In this document: piece after piece, positions 32,658 to 42,431 of the stretch
Numbering within the stretch: position 1 is the stretch's first letter
How the letters are laid out: every line of letters starts with the position of its first letter
Assembly: GCF_900636545.1 (NCBI RefSeq)
Contig: NZ_LR134290.1
Location: 2,790,001-2,854,000 of the forward strand
Direction of reading: 5' to 3'
Origin: Pseudomonas mendocina
GTDB lineage: Bacteria; Pseudomonadota; Gammaproteobacteria; Pseudomonadales; Pseudomonadaceae
Length of the DNA: 64,000 nucleotides
Program-made: the position numbers and the translations under genes
The notes under the pieces: generated by a model
What the model was told of the DNA's origin: nothing
What the model saw: the letters and a program-made list of their open reading frames with translations, nothing else
Database searches by the model: none

Positions 32658-35161
32658 TGAAACGCGTGCCCTTCGCTCGCCTGTTTTCGCTCGCCGCCCG
32701 CCAACTGTTGCGTGATGCCCGCGCCGGAGAGTTGCGGGTGCTGTTCTTCGCCTTGCTGGTGGCAGTCGCGGCCAGCAGCGCCATCGGCTACTTCAGCGCG
32801 CGCCTCAACGACGCCATGCTGCTGCGCGCCAGCGAATTTCTCGCCGCCGACCTGCGCCTGAGTGGCAGCTCGCAGGCCAGCCAGGAGCAGATCGATGCGG
32901 GGCTCAAGCTGGGTCTGGATCACGCCCAGGCAGTGGAGTTCTCCAGCGTCGTAGCCGCAGCTGATGGTATTCAGCTGGCCAGCGTCAAGGCCGCCAACAG
33001 CCTATATCCGCTGCGCGGCGAACTGAGAAGCGCGGCCGAACCTTACGCAGCAGAAGAAGTGGGCTCTGGCCCGCGTCCCGGTGAGGTCTGGGCCGAAGCA
33101 CGCCTGATGGTCGCGCTGAACCTGAAGATCGGCGACGAGCTGGAGATCGGCGCCAAGACGTTGCGTCTGAGCCGCGTACTGACCTATGACCCGGACACCG
33201 CTGGCGACTTCTACAGCCTGACGCCCAGGGTGCTAATGCATCTGGACGACCTTGCCGCCACCGAGGTCGTGCAACCCGGCAGCCGTGTGCGCTTTCGCGA
33301 ACTCTGGCGTGGCGATACCGAGACACTGGCTGCTTACCGCCAAGCCGTCGAAGCCGACCTGGAACCCAATCAGCGGCTGGAGGATGCCCGCGACGGTAAT
33401 CGCCAGGTCGGTGGCGCACTTGGCCGTGCCGAGCGTTACCTGAACCTGGCCAGCCTGGCGGCGGTGCTGCTCGCTGGCGTTGCGGTGGCACTTTCAGCGG
33501 CACGCTTCGCTGCACGCCGCTTCGACGCAAGTGCCCTGCTGCGTTGCCTCGGGCTTTCACGCCATGAGGCACTGGCACTGTTCGGCCTGCAACTGGCACT
33601 GCTCGGGTTGATCGCCAGCATGCTCGGCGCGCTGCTCGGCTGGGCCGGCCAGCACGTGCTGTTCTATCTGCTGCGCGGCTTGATCCCCGATGACCTACCA
33701 CCTGCCGATCTGTGGCCTGCATTGGCCGGCATGGCCACCGGCCTGGTGGCGCTGGCCGGTTTCGCCCTGCCACCATTAGCTGCTCTCGGCCGAGTGCCGC
33801 CGCTGCGCGTGCTGCGCCGCGACATGCTGCCGGTACCGGCCAGCTCCTGGCTTGTGTATGGCGCTGCGCTGGTTGCACTGGGCCTGATCATGTGGCGCCT
33901 GAGCCTGGATTTGAAACTGACGCTGGCGCTGCTGGGGGGCGGGCTACTCGCGGCGTTACTGCTCGGCGGCCTGCTGCTGCTCGGCCTGCAAAGCCTGCGC
34001 CGTATGCTGCAACGCGCCGCCCTGCCCTGGCGCCTTGGGCTCGGGCAACTGCTGCGCCACCCGCTGGCGGCCGCCGGACAATCGCTGGCGTTCGGTCTGA
34101 TCCTGCTGGCCATGGCGCTGATCGCCCTGCTGCGTGGCGAGCTGCTCGACACCTGGCAAGACCAGTTGCCGGAGGATGCGCCCAACCACTTCGCGCTCAA
34201 TGTGCTGCCAGCCGAGCGCGATGCCTTCGCCGCGCGCCTGGCAGAGTTGTCGCCGCATCCCGCGCCGCTGTATCCGGTGGTGCCTGGCCGGCTAATCATG
34301 ATCAACGACGAGCCGGTACGCCAATTGGTGACCAAGGAAAGTCGTGGCGAACGCGCTATCCAACGCGATCTGAGCCTGACCTGGGCCGAGCAATTGCCAT
34401 CGGACAACCTGATCACCGCCGGCAGTTGGTGGGGAGCCGAGCACGCCAGCGATCTGCCCGGCGTTTCCGTCGAGGCTGAACTGGCCGAAAGCCTGCAACT
34501 GAAGCTCGGTGATCGCCTTCGCTTCAACGTCGGCGGCATCGAACGCGAAGCACAGGTCACCAGTTTGCGCCAGGTTGACTGGGACAGCTTCCAGCCCAAC
34601 TTCTACATGATCTTCGAACCGCAGACCCTGCAGGATCTACCCGCTACCTATCTGACCAGCTTCTACCTGCCGCCCGGCCAGGATGCCGAGCTGATCAAGC
34701 TCAGCCGAGCGTTCCCCAGCGTCACCCTGCTGCAGGTCGACGCGCTGCTGGCACAGCTGCGCAGTATCCTCGCCCAGGTCACCCTGGCCATCGAGTACGT
34801 GCTGCTGTTCGTGCTCGCCGCCGGCATCACCGTGCTGCTGGCCGGGTTGCAGGCCACGCTGGACGAGCGCATTCGCCAGGGTGCGCTGCTGCGCGCCTTG
34901 GGTGCCGAGCGCAAGCTGCTGATCAGCGCTCGCCGTGCCGAGTTCGGCCTGCTCGGCGCGGCCGCCGGCCTGCTCGCTGCATTGGGCTGTGAGCTGGTGA
35001 GTTTTCTGCTCTATCGCTATGCCTTCGACATGAGCTGGCAGCCTCATCCCTGGCTCCTGCTGCTGCCGCTGATTGGCGCGCTGCTGATCGGCCTGGCCGG
35101 CGTTCTCGGCACCCGCCGTGCACTAAATGCCAGCCCGTTAAGCGTGTTGCGCGAAGGCTGA
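32657..35161 (+). CDS. ABC transporter permease (YbbP-type, FtsX/MacB-like)
   Basis: 834 residues. Features are an N-terminal membrane helix (residues 20-40, VLFFALLVAVAASSAIGYFS), a large periplasmic domain, a block of four helices in the middle (about residues 260-510) and a second FtsX-type domain with helices to the C-terminus ending LIGLAGVLGTRRALNASPLS. Two FtsX modules in one polypeptide is the YbbP pattern. Such transporters move lipids or act on the envelope; adjacency to TesA hints at lipid or lysophospholipid handling. This is inference. Confidence 0.9.
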   Translation: MKRVPFARLFSLAARQLLRDARAGELRVLFFALLVAVAASSAIGYFSARLNDAMLLRASEFLAADLRLSGSSQASQEQIDAGLKLGLDHAQAVEFSSVVAAADGIQLASVKAANSLYPLRGELRSAAEPYAAEEVGSGPRPGEVWAEARLMVALNLKIGDELEIGAKTLRLSRVLTYDPDTAGDFYSLTPRVLMHLDDLAATEVVQPGSRVRFRELWRGDTETLAAYRQAVEADLEPNQRLEDARDGNRQVGGALGRAERYLNLASLAAVLLAGVAVALSAARFAARRFDASALLRCLGLSRHEALALFGLQLALLGLIASMLGALLGWAGQHVLFYLLRGLIPDDLPPADLWPALAGMATGLVALAGFALPPLAALGRVPPLRVLRRDMLPVPASSWLVYGAALVALGLIMWRLSLDLKLTLALLGGGLLAALLLGGLLLLGLQSLRRMLQRAALPWRLGLGQLLRHPLAAAGQSLAFGLILLAMALIALLRGELLDTWQDQLPEDAPNHFALNVLPAERDAFAARLAELSPHPAPLYPVVPGRLIMINDEPVRQLVTKESRGERAIQRDLSLTWAEQLPSDNLITAGSWWGAEHASDLPGVSVEAELAESLQLKLGDRLRFNVGGIEREAQVTSLRQVDWDSFQPNFYMIFEPQTLQDLPATYLTSFYLPPGQDAELIKLSRAFPSVTLLQVDALLAQLRSILAQVTLAIEYVLLFVLAAGITVLLAGLQATLDERIRQGALLRALGAERKLLISARRAEFGLLGAAAGLLAALGCELVSFLLYRYAFDMSWQPHPWLLLLPLIGALLIGLAGVLGTRRALNASPLSVLREG

Positions 35162-35215
35162 GCTTGAAGGAAGGGGTTTGCTAGACTGGCGCCCCTTTCA
35201 TCTTTCTGAGACACC

Positions 35216-35713
35216 ATGAGCCGCTATCGTCCCCCTCGTCCCGCCGGTACTCCCCTGATCACGCCTGAAGGCGAAGCGCGCTTGCGCGCCGAGCTGCACG
35301 AGCTGTGGCATGTGCGCCGGCCCCAGGTGACACAGTCGGTGAGCGAAGCGGCAGCCCAGGGCGACCGCTCGGAAAACGCCGAGTACACCTACGGCAAGAA
35401 GATGCTGCGCGAAATCGACAGCCGCGTGCGCTTTCTCACCAAGCGCCTGGAAAAGCTCAAGGTGGTCAGCGAAAAACCATCCGATCCGAACAAGGTGTAT
35501 TTCGGTGCCTGGGTCACTATCGAGGATGAGGATGGCGAGCAGTCGCGCTACCGCATCGTTGGTCCCGACGAGCTGGATTTGAAGCAGGGCCTGATCAGCA
35601 TCGACTCGCCACTGGCACGCGCCCTGGTCGGCAAGGAACTGGACGCAGAGGTTCGCGTGCACAGCCCCAGTGGCGAGAAGACCTGCTACATCGTCGAGAT
35701 CGGTTATCCCTGA
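35216..35713 (+). CDS. greB: Transcript cleavage factor GreB
   Basis: 165 residues. The N-terminal coiled-coil finger has the essential acidic pair near its tip in [20 protein letters not shown] (D and E), and GreB-type basic patches ([20 protein letters not shown]). The C-terminal FKBP-like domain includes [20 protein letters not shown]. It rescues backtracked RNA polymerase. The short T-rich region ahead (CCCCTTTCATCTTTC) may be part of its leader. It follows the ABC permease by 54 bases and overlaps the 3' end of the converging next gene by ten. Confidence 0.96.
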   Translation: MSRYRPPRPAGTPLITPEGEARLRAELHELWHVRRPQVTQSVSEAAAQGDRSENAEYTYGKKMLREIDSRVRFLTKRLEKLKVVSEKPSDPNKVYFGAWVTIEDEDGEQSRYRIVGPDELDLKQGLISIDSPLARALVGKELDAEVRVHSPSGEKTCYIVEIGYP

Positions 35714-35916
35714 TTGAGCGATGCCTCGACCAAGGCCAGCCACTCGGCGAAGGACTCTGCCAGCCAATGGTTGCCCGGCTTTAGACCGGCAGGATCATAA
35801 CGGCGCGCCCGCCCGCCGTACCAGTTCCACCAGCCTTGCCCCGGCACCTGAGCCAGAGGCACATCGAACTCCTTGATATAGAAGCAGGTGCCCGGAGGAA
35901 AGTCCGTCTCTTGCAT
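35704..35916 (-). CDS. Conserved hypothetical, 70 residues
   Basis: Small acidic-aromatic protein [20 protein letters not shown] with Trp-rich centre [19 protein letters not shown]. No known fold is recognised. Its stop overlaps the end of greB by ten bases (convergent). It forms a pair with the gene at 35924, whose stop is eight bases upstream of this ATG. A single cysteine is present. Reality is supported by the compact pairing and the non-random, Trp/Tyr-rich composition. Confidence 0.6.
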   Translation of the reverse strand: MQETDFPPGTCFYIKEFDVPLAQVPGQGWWNWYGGRARRYDPAGLKPGNHWLAESFAEWLALVEASLNQG

Positions 35917-35923
35917 CGACTGC

Positions 35924-36232
35924 TCAACAGCGAGTGATCAGGCCCTGGCGCGCCACGCGCACCAGGTCGATAACCGTTTGCTCAAGCTCATCGGCGCCAG
36001 GTGCCTGGATCACGGCCAGATCGAAACTATCCCGCGCGAAACGGCTCAGCGACTCGCCGTTCTGCACGAACTGGATGCGAAAGGCCCGCGAGCCGGCCCA
36101 GCGCTTGGGCCACCCTTCGAGATAACGCAGCAAGGTGGGTTGATGGCTACCGCCCAGCAGCACGCGCGGATTGCGCAGCAGCAGGCCCGAGGTAATGGGC
36201 GCCAGGCGAATAAGGGGTTGGGGACAGATCAT
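35924..36232 (-). CDS. Conserved hypothetical, 102 residues
   Basis: MICPQPLIRLAPITSGLLLR at the start, then a mixed alpha/beta pattern ending DLVRVARQGLITRC. No family is recognised. The ATG at 36232 is preceded by GGAG at eight bases. The frame upstream to 36283 is open but has no signal. It would be transcribed with the 70-residue gene as a small operon. Confidence 0.6.
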   Translation of the reverse strand: MICPQPLIRLAPITSGLLLRNPRVLLGGSHQPTLLRYLEGWPKRWAGSRAFRIQFVQNGESLSRFARDSFDLAVIQAPGADELEQTVIDLVRVARQGLITRC

Positions 36233-36533
36233 GGTCGCGTCTCCGCCTCGAGAATCCCGCTGGGCAGCGGTGAGAGGCGACACCGAACCAGCGCTTTAGC
36301 GGAATTTCAGGCGCTGATGACAACACCCTGTGGCGCCCCGCAAGTAGCTGTTTAAATCGGCGCAGCGCGCATCCTAGAGAAGCCTAGGGCACACTGTCAA
36401 GGCACGCCAAAGCGCCACCCCAACCTTCGATTGGCTGGCGCATGAACTGCGCCCCCCCTGACCCTGCGTTCGCCTTTATAGGCCATGAAGAGGCGTTTCG
36501 TGCAGACCAGTCTGCGGCCCCGCGCAGGACGTG

Positions 36534-36547
36534 ACGTGTCGACACGT
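36534..36547. promoter_or_regulatory. Perfect palindrome, candidate upstream activator site for lipA
   Basis: ACGTGTCGACACGT is a perfect 14-bp palindrome 91 bp upstream of the -24 element. Sigma-54 activators bind such sites 80-200 bp upstream. In related species lipA is driven by a LipQR-type two-component system through an upstream inverted repeat (from memory), so this is the natural candidate. Binding by that regulator is not shown here. Confidence 0.5.
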
Positions 36548-36559
36548 AACAGAGCATAG

Positions 36560-37687
<1,128 letters not shown>

Positions 37688-37698
37688 CCGCCACGCCA

Positions 37699-37749
37699 CG
37701 TAGGGTGCGCCGCGCACCGGATACCGGGAACGTCACGGCGCACCCTACG
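37699..37749. repeat. Inverted repeat between lipA and lipH
   Basis: A 14-base arm at 37699-37712 (CGTAGGGTGCGCCG) is exactly inverted at 37736-37749. A second perfect palindrome, TCGGCTCGCGAGCCGA, lies at 37773-37788, just before the lipH start. The first has the GTAGGGTGCGC ending of a common Pseudomonas REP family. Both could reduce read-through so that less foldase than lipase is made. Confidence 0.65.
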
Positions 37750-37807
37750 AGCTACTAGTGTTGAGTAATAGTTCGGCTCGCGAGCCGATGTCTCACTGGA
37801 ACCTGCC

Positions 37808-38833
37808 GTGAAGAAAGTTTTGTTCGCCCTGCCGTTACTGATCGCCGCCAGCCTGGCATTGATGCTTTACCTGCAACCCGGGCACCAGCCCGCTCAACTT
37901 CCCTCTCCCGCCGCGGTTACGGCGACGCCATCCGCAGCGCAGCGAACCGCAGAGACCGCACCGCCGACCAGCGAAGGCAGGCCGAAGAAGACTGCCAAGC
38001 TCGCCCTGCCCAGCTCTTTCGTCGGCACCGAAGTCGACGGCAGCTTTCGAGTCGATGCCACCGGCAACCTGATCATCAGCGAAGATATCCGGCGCATCTT
38101 CGATTACTTTCTCGCCAGCATCGGTGAAGAAAGCCTGGATGCCAGTGTTTCACGCCTGCGCAACTACATCGACAGCCAGCTCCAGGAGCCGGCGCGAGCC
38201 CGCGCACAGGCGCTGCTGGAACAATACCTGAGCTACAAGCGTGAGCTGGTACTGCTGGAGCGCGACCTGCCGCAAATGGCCAGTCTGGATGCCATGCGCC
38301 AGCGTGAAAGTGCCGTACAGGCTTTGCGCGCGCGCCTGTTCGACAGCGAAACGCACCAGGCCTTCTTCGCCCGAGAGGAAGGCTACAACCGCTTCACCCT
38401 GGAGCGCCTGGCTATCCAGCACGACGGCAGAATGAGTGCAGAGGAAAAAGGCCTTGCAGTCGACCGTCTGCGAGCCTCCTTGCCTGAGGACTTGCAGGAC
38501 GCCGTACTGCCGCAACTGCAACAGGAATTGCGACAGAACACAGCGCGTCTGCAGGCCGAGGGCGCCAGCGCGGTGCAAATACGCCAGATGCGCCAGCAAC
38601 TGGTCGGTGCAGAAGCCACCACACGCCTGGAGGCGCTGGATAGCCAGCGCGAGAACTGGCAGAAGCGACTGGGTGACTATATCGCCGCGAAAGCGCGAAT
38701 CGAGGCCAGCGAAGGCCTCAGTAGTGGGGACAAGCGTGCAGCAATCGAGGCGCTGGCTGCCGAACGTTTCGATGAGCGTGAACGCCTGCGCCTGGATGCC
38801 GCCGAACAGTTGGCGGCAAGCAAGAAGCCGTAG
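37808..38833 (+). CDS. lipH: Lipase-specific foldase (lipase chaperone)
   Basis: 341 residues, starting at a GTG (37808). The N-terminal membrane anchor is [20 protein letters not shown] Pro/Ala/Thr-rich variable linker follows (about residues 25-60), then the steric-chaperone domain with the family signature [17 protein letters not shown] (R-x-x-F-D-Y) and long helices to the end. It stays in the inner membrane and folds LipA in the periplasm before secretion. It follows lipA after 120 bp containing hairpins. The GTG and a weak Shine-Dalgarno suggest lower translation than lipA. Confidence 0.96.
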   Translation: MKKVLFALPLLIAASLALMLYLQPGHQPAQLPSPAAVTATPSAAQRTAETAPPTSEGRPKKTAKLALPSSFVGTEVDGSFRVDATGNLIISEDIRRIFDYFLASIGEESLDASVSRLRNYIDSQLQEPARARAQALLEQYLSYKRELVLLERDLPQMASLDAMRQRESAVQALRARLFDSETHQAFFAREEGYNRFTLERLAIQHDGRMSAEEKGLAVDRLRASLPEDLQDAVLPQLQQELRQNTARLQAEGASAVQIRQMRQQLVGAEATTRLEALDSQRENWQKRLGDYIAAKARIEASEGLSSGDKRAAIEALAAERFDERERLRLDAAEQLAASKKP

Positions 38834-38835
38834 CG

Positions 38836-39855
38836 TCAGGCGCTGTCGCGCATCACCAGTTCGAAACCGACATCAATGCAATGCTGCTCCGGTGTTTCAC
38901 CACGCATCAGCGCCAGCAGCATGTTCGCCGCCAGCTCGCCGATACGACCACGCGTGGTGCGCACCGTACTTAGAGCAGGATGCATCCAGGCCGCCGCAGG
39001 CAGGTCGTTGAAGCCGGCAATGGCCAGTCGCCCCGGCACCTCCAGCCCCAGTTGCCGCGCGCGAAACAACGCCCCCATGGCCAAGTCGTCGTTGTTGAAG
39101 AACACCGCATCGATCTGCGGCTGCTGAGCCAACAGACGATCGAGCAACTCGGCCCCCAGGCCTATGGACGACAGCTGCGGCGTCAGCAGTTCCAGCGCCG
39201 GATCATGGCGATTGAGGTAGTGCATCACCTGGCGATAACCCTCGGCGCGTTGCAAGGTACGCGGGTCGAGCTGCGCCGCGGCGAAGGCGATGTGGCGGTA
39301 GCCGCGCTGCACCAGGGCGCGGGTCATGGCAGCACCGGCCTCGATCTGTGAGAAGCCGACGCAATAGTCTTCAGGCTCTTCGCTCAGTTCCATCAGCGTC
39401 ACCAGCGGGCAGCTGCTGGCACCGAGTATTTCGCGCGCAGCATCGCTGCGTTCGAAACCGGTCACCAGCAGGCCGGCGGGTTGATGCGCCAGGTAGGAGC
39501 GCAGCAGGCGCTCGTCCTCCTCGACCCGGTAGTGGCTGACGCCGATCATCATCTCGAAACCGGCTGGCATCAGCACGCGCTGGATCGCCTCGACGGTATC
39601 GACGAACACCGAGTTCGACAGCGACGGGATCACCACCGCCACCAGGTTCGAGCGCGAACTGGCCAGCGCCCGCGCAGCCGGATTGGGCACGTAGCCCAGC
39701 GCCTGCGCAGCCCGCATCACCTGTTCACGCAGCGCATCGGACACCCGCCCCGGCTGCGACAACGCGCGCGAAGCAGACATCAGCGAGCAACCCGCAGCCT
39801 TGGCCACATCGGATAGGGTGACGCGTTCAGCGGACCGGCGACGGCGTTGAGTCAT
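38836..39855 (-). CDS. gntR: LacI-family repressor of gluconate genes (GntR)
   Basis: 339 residues. The N-terminal LacI HTH is VTLSDVAKAAGCSLMSASRAL, followed by the hinge region YVPNPAARALASSRSNLVAV. The periplasmic-binding-like effector domain follows. The sequence resembles the GntR of gluconate operons, and the neighbouring TRAP/gluconokinase genes support this. GGAGG precedes the ATG. The likely operator is GTTAGCGCTATC found upstream of and inside the fused kinase-transporter gene. It converges with lipH with two bases between stops. Confidence 0.9.
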   Translation of the reverse strand: MTQRRRRSAERVTLSDVAKAAGCSLMSASRALSQPGRVSDALREQVMRAAQALGYVPNPAARALASSRSNLVAVVIPSLSNSVFVDTVEAIQRVLMPAGFEMMIGVSHYRVEEDERLLRSYLAHQPAGLLVTGFERSDAAREILGASSCPLVTLMELSEEPEDYCVGFSQIEAGAAMTRALVQRGYRHIAFAAAQLDPRTLQRAEGYRQVMHYLNRHDPALELLTPQLSSIGLGAELLDRLLAQQPQIDAVFFNNDDLAMGALFRARQLGLEVPGRLAIAGFNDLPAAAWMHPALSTVRTTRGRIGELAANMLLALMRGETPEQHCIDVGFELVMRDSA

Positions 39856-39929
39856 AGCGCCTCCATTGTTTACCAGCGGGCGATTCTACCAGCCCCGCCA
39901 GCGAATAAAGCGCGGGACACGCCGCCCGG

Positions 39930-39998
39930 GGTAACGCCACCATGCAAGGAGCGTTACCACCTGCGTGCCCCGCGAAACTGCGAACCTGCCCAGGTTCG
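39930..39998. other. Two hairpins between dctP and gntR
   Basis: GGTAACGC (39930-39937) pairs with GCGTTACC (39951-39958). CGAACCTG (39981-39988) pairs with CAGGTTCG (39991-39998). No T-run follows on the minus strand, so termination after dctP would be weak and some read-through into gntR is likely. Confidence 0.45.
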
Positions 39999-40033
39999 GC
40001 TGTACGCTACTCAGCCTGAGCCTGGGCAAGCTC

Positions 40034-41047
40034 TTACAAAGCGGCCTTCTCGGCTTCAGCCTGGACCTGATCGAACAGTTGCTGGCCGACCGTATCGACG
40101 ACCTTCTGGATCGCCGGCGCGGCCTGCTCGCGCATGCGCTGCACTTCGGCCGGCTCCACTTCGTTGATCTGCATGCCCTTGTCCTTCAGTTCAGCCAGGG
40201 CGCGAGCTGCTTCCTCGCGGGTATCCTTGCGCTCGAAATCGCGCGCCTTCTTGGCCGCCTCCAGCAGGATGTTCTGCTCGGTTTGCGACAGGCCATCCCA
40301 CCAGCGCTTGGACACGGTGACGATCCACGGGCTGTACACGTGATTGGTCACGGTCAGGTACTTCTGCACTTCGTAGAACTTCGAGGAGAGGATGGTGTTG
40401 AACGGATTTTCCTGACCGTCGACGGCCTTGGTCTCCAGCGCGGTGAACAGCTCGGAGAACGGCAGCGGCACCGCGTTGGCCCCCATCAACTTGAAGGTCT
40501 CGAGAAACACCGGGTTGGGCATCACGCGCAACTTGACCCCGGAGAAGTCCTCCAGCTTGTTGATCGGTCGGCTGTTGTTGGTCAGGTTACGGAAGCCGTT
40601 CTCCCAGTACACCAACCCGACCAGGCCCTTCTCCTCCAGTTTGTCCATGACCTGGCGCCCCACCGGGCCGTCCAGCACGGCATCGGCCTGCTCGGCGCTG
40701 CTGAACAGGAACGGTGTGTCCCATACCGCCATTTCCTTGGTGATGCCCACCAGCGTCGCGGTGGAGCCGACCATCATTTCCTGCGCGCCACCGATCAGCG
40801 CGCTCTGCATCTGGTCATCGGAGCCCAGGCTGGCGGCGCCGAAGGTGCGCACCTTGAGCTTGCCGTCGGAGGCCTTGGCCACTTCCTCGGCGAACAGTTT
40901 GGCCGCGCGACCCTGGTTGCTGTTTTCGTTGAGGCCGTAACCGAAGCGGATCATACGCGAACGCACCTCATCGGCATGGGCAGTGAAGCTTGCGAGCGGG
41001 CTGCACAGCATGGCAGCGGTGAGGATGGCGAGCAGCGGACGTTTCAT
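40034..41047 (-). CDS. TRAP transporter substrate-binding protein DctP
   Basis: 337 residues with a signal peptide (MKRPLLAILTAAMLCSPLASFTAHA). DctP-family marks are IRFGYGLNENSNQGRAAKLF, the LRVMPNPVFLETFKLMGANA region with the conserved Arg, and FSELFTALETKAVDGQENPF. It is the periplasmic receptor of the TRAP system; gluconate or a related aldonate is inferred from the fused gluconokinase. The third gene of the operon, 57 bases after dctM. Confidence 0.93.
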   Translation of the reverse strand: MKRPLLAILTAAMLCSPLASFTAHADEVRSRMIRFGYGLNENSNQGRAAKLFAEEVAKASDGKLKVRTFGAASLGSDDQMQSALIGGAQEMMVGSTATLVGITKEMAVWDTPFLFSSAEQADAVLDGPVGRQVMDKLEEKGLVGLVYWENGFRNLTNNSRPINKLEDFSGVKLRVMPNPVFLETFKLMGANAVPLPFSELFTALETKAVDGQENPFNTILSSKFYEVQKYLTVTNHVYSPWIVTVSKRWWDGLSQTEQNILLEAAKKARDFERKDTREEAARALAELKDKGMQINEVEPAEVQRMREQAAPAIQKVVDTVGQQLFDQVQAEAEKAAL

Positions 41048-41104
41048 TGGGTCTACCTCTTATTGTTGTGAATGTTGCCGGCGCGCAGGCGCCGGTGGGT
41101 CAAC

Positions 41105-42382
41105 TCAGCGCAACCAGGCCAGCGGCACGGTGACGATGGCCGGGAACGCCACCAGCAGCACGACGATGGCCATATAGATCAGGAAGAACGGCATGACACC
41201 GCGCACCAGCACCTCCATGCGCAACTTGCCGATGCCGCCGACGACGTTGAGTACCGTGCCGACTGGCGGGGTGATCAGGCCGATGGAGCCGATCAGTACG
41301 AACATCACGCCGAAGTACACCGGATCGACGCCGGCCTTGATCGTGATGGGCGCCAGTACCGGTGCCAGAATCAGGATGGTCGGGGTCAGGTCGAGCACCA
41401 TGCCTACCGCGATCATCAGCAACATGATCGCCAGTACCAGCAATCTTGGGTGCTCGGCCAGCGGCCCGAGCATGGCGCCGATCTCGTCCGGCAACTGCGC
41501 CAGGGTGATCATGTAGGCCGATACGGTAGCGGCCGCACAGAGAAACATCACCGACGCCGTGGTGCGACTGGCGCGGGTCAGGGTTTCCATCAGGTCGTTC
41601 CAGCTCAGCTCGCGATAGAGCAAGGTGGAAACGGCCAGGGCATAGACCGCTGCGACCACAGCCGCCTCGGTGGGGGTAAAAATGCCGAAACGCAGGCCGC
41701 CGACGATGATCACCGGCAGCATCAGCGCCGCCGCACCATCGATCAGCACCCGACGCCGCTCGGCTGCGCTGGCCTTGGCCGGCGTCGGCTCGGTGAAGCC
41801 GCGAGCGATCAGGGTCCAGGCGATGATCAGGCCTACGCCCATGATCAGTCCCGGCACCAGACCGGCCATGAACAGCTGGCTGATGGAGGTGTTGGTAACC
41901 ACGCCGTAGATCACGAAGGGCATCGACGGCGGGATGATCGGCGCGATGATGCCGCCAGCGGCCACCAGCCCCGCCGAGGAATGCACCGGATAGCCACGCT
42001 GACGCATCATCGGCAACAATAAGGTGGCGAGCGCCGCGGTATCGGCCAGGGCCGAGCCGGACATGCTGGCCAGCAGCACGGCGGCAGCGATGGCAACATA
42101 GCCCAGGCCGCCACGCAGGTGGCCGAAGTACGCCTGGGCCATGGCGATGATGCGCCGGGAGATGCCGCCGGCGTTCATCAGCTCACCAGCCAGGATGAAG
42201 AAAGGCACCGCCAGTAGCGGGAAACTGTCGGCACCGGCGAGCAGGTTCTGCGCCAACAGCTGCACGTCCCAGAAATCCAGGTACCACATGAGCACGGCCG
42301 CCGTGAGGATCAGGGCAAACGCAATGGGCATGCCGAATGCCATGAACCCCAGCAGGGAGGAAAGAAATACCGCGACAGTCAT
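41105..42382 (-). CDS. TRAP transporter large permease DctM
   Basis: 425 residues, about 12 hydrophobic helices. It begins MTVAVFLSSLLGFMAFGMPI. Typical DctM blocks are PFFILAGELMNAGGISRRII, ASMSGSALADTAALATLLLP, GGIIAPIIPPSMPFVIYG and GLITPPVGTVLNVVGGI. I chose the ATG at 42382; the frame stays open further up but overlaps the upstream gene. The start lies 49 bases after the fusion gene. Confidence 0.94.
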   Translation of the reverse strand: MTVAVFLSSLLGFMAFGMPIAFALILTAAVLMWYLDFWDVQLLAQNLLAGADSFPLLAVPFFILAGELMNAGGISRRIIAMAQAYFGHLRGGLGYVAIAAAVLLASMSGSALADTAALATLLLPMMRQRGYPVHSSAGLVAAGGIIAPIIPPSMPFVIYGVVTNTSISQLFMAGLVPGLIMGVGLIIAWTLIARGFTEPTPAKASAAERRRVLIDGAAALMLPVIIVGGLRFGIFTPTEAAVVAAVYALAVSTLLYRELSWNDLMETLTRASRTTASVMFLCAAATVSAYMITLAQLPDEIGAMLGPLAEHPRLLVLAIMLLMIAVGMVLDLTPTILILAPVLAPITIKAGVDPVYFGVMFVLIGSIGLITPPVGTVLNVVGGIGKLRMEVLVRGVMPFFLIYMAIVVLLVAFPAIVTVPLAWLR

Positions 42383-42431
42383 CGACAGGTCCTCGGTGGG
42401 CAGTGCCCGTCTTGTTGGAATGGAGTCGGCA

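Noticed and set aside
41072..42022. 316-codon open frame on the plus strand
   Set aside because: Antisense to dctM, extremely His/Arg/Asp-rich, no recognisable domain.
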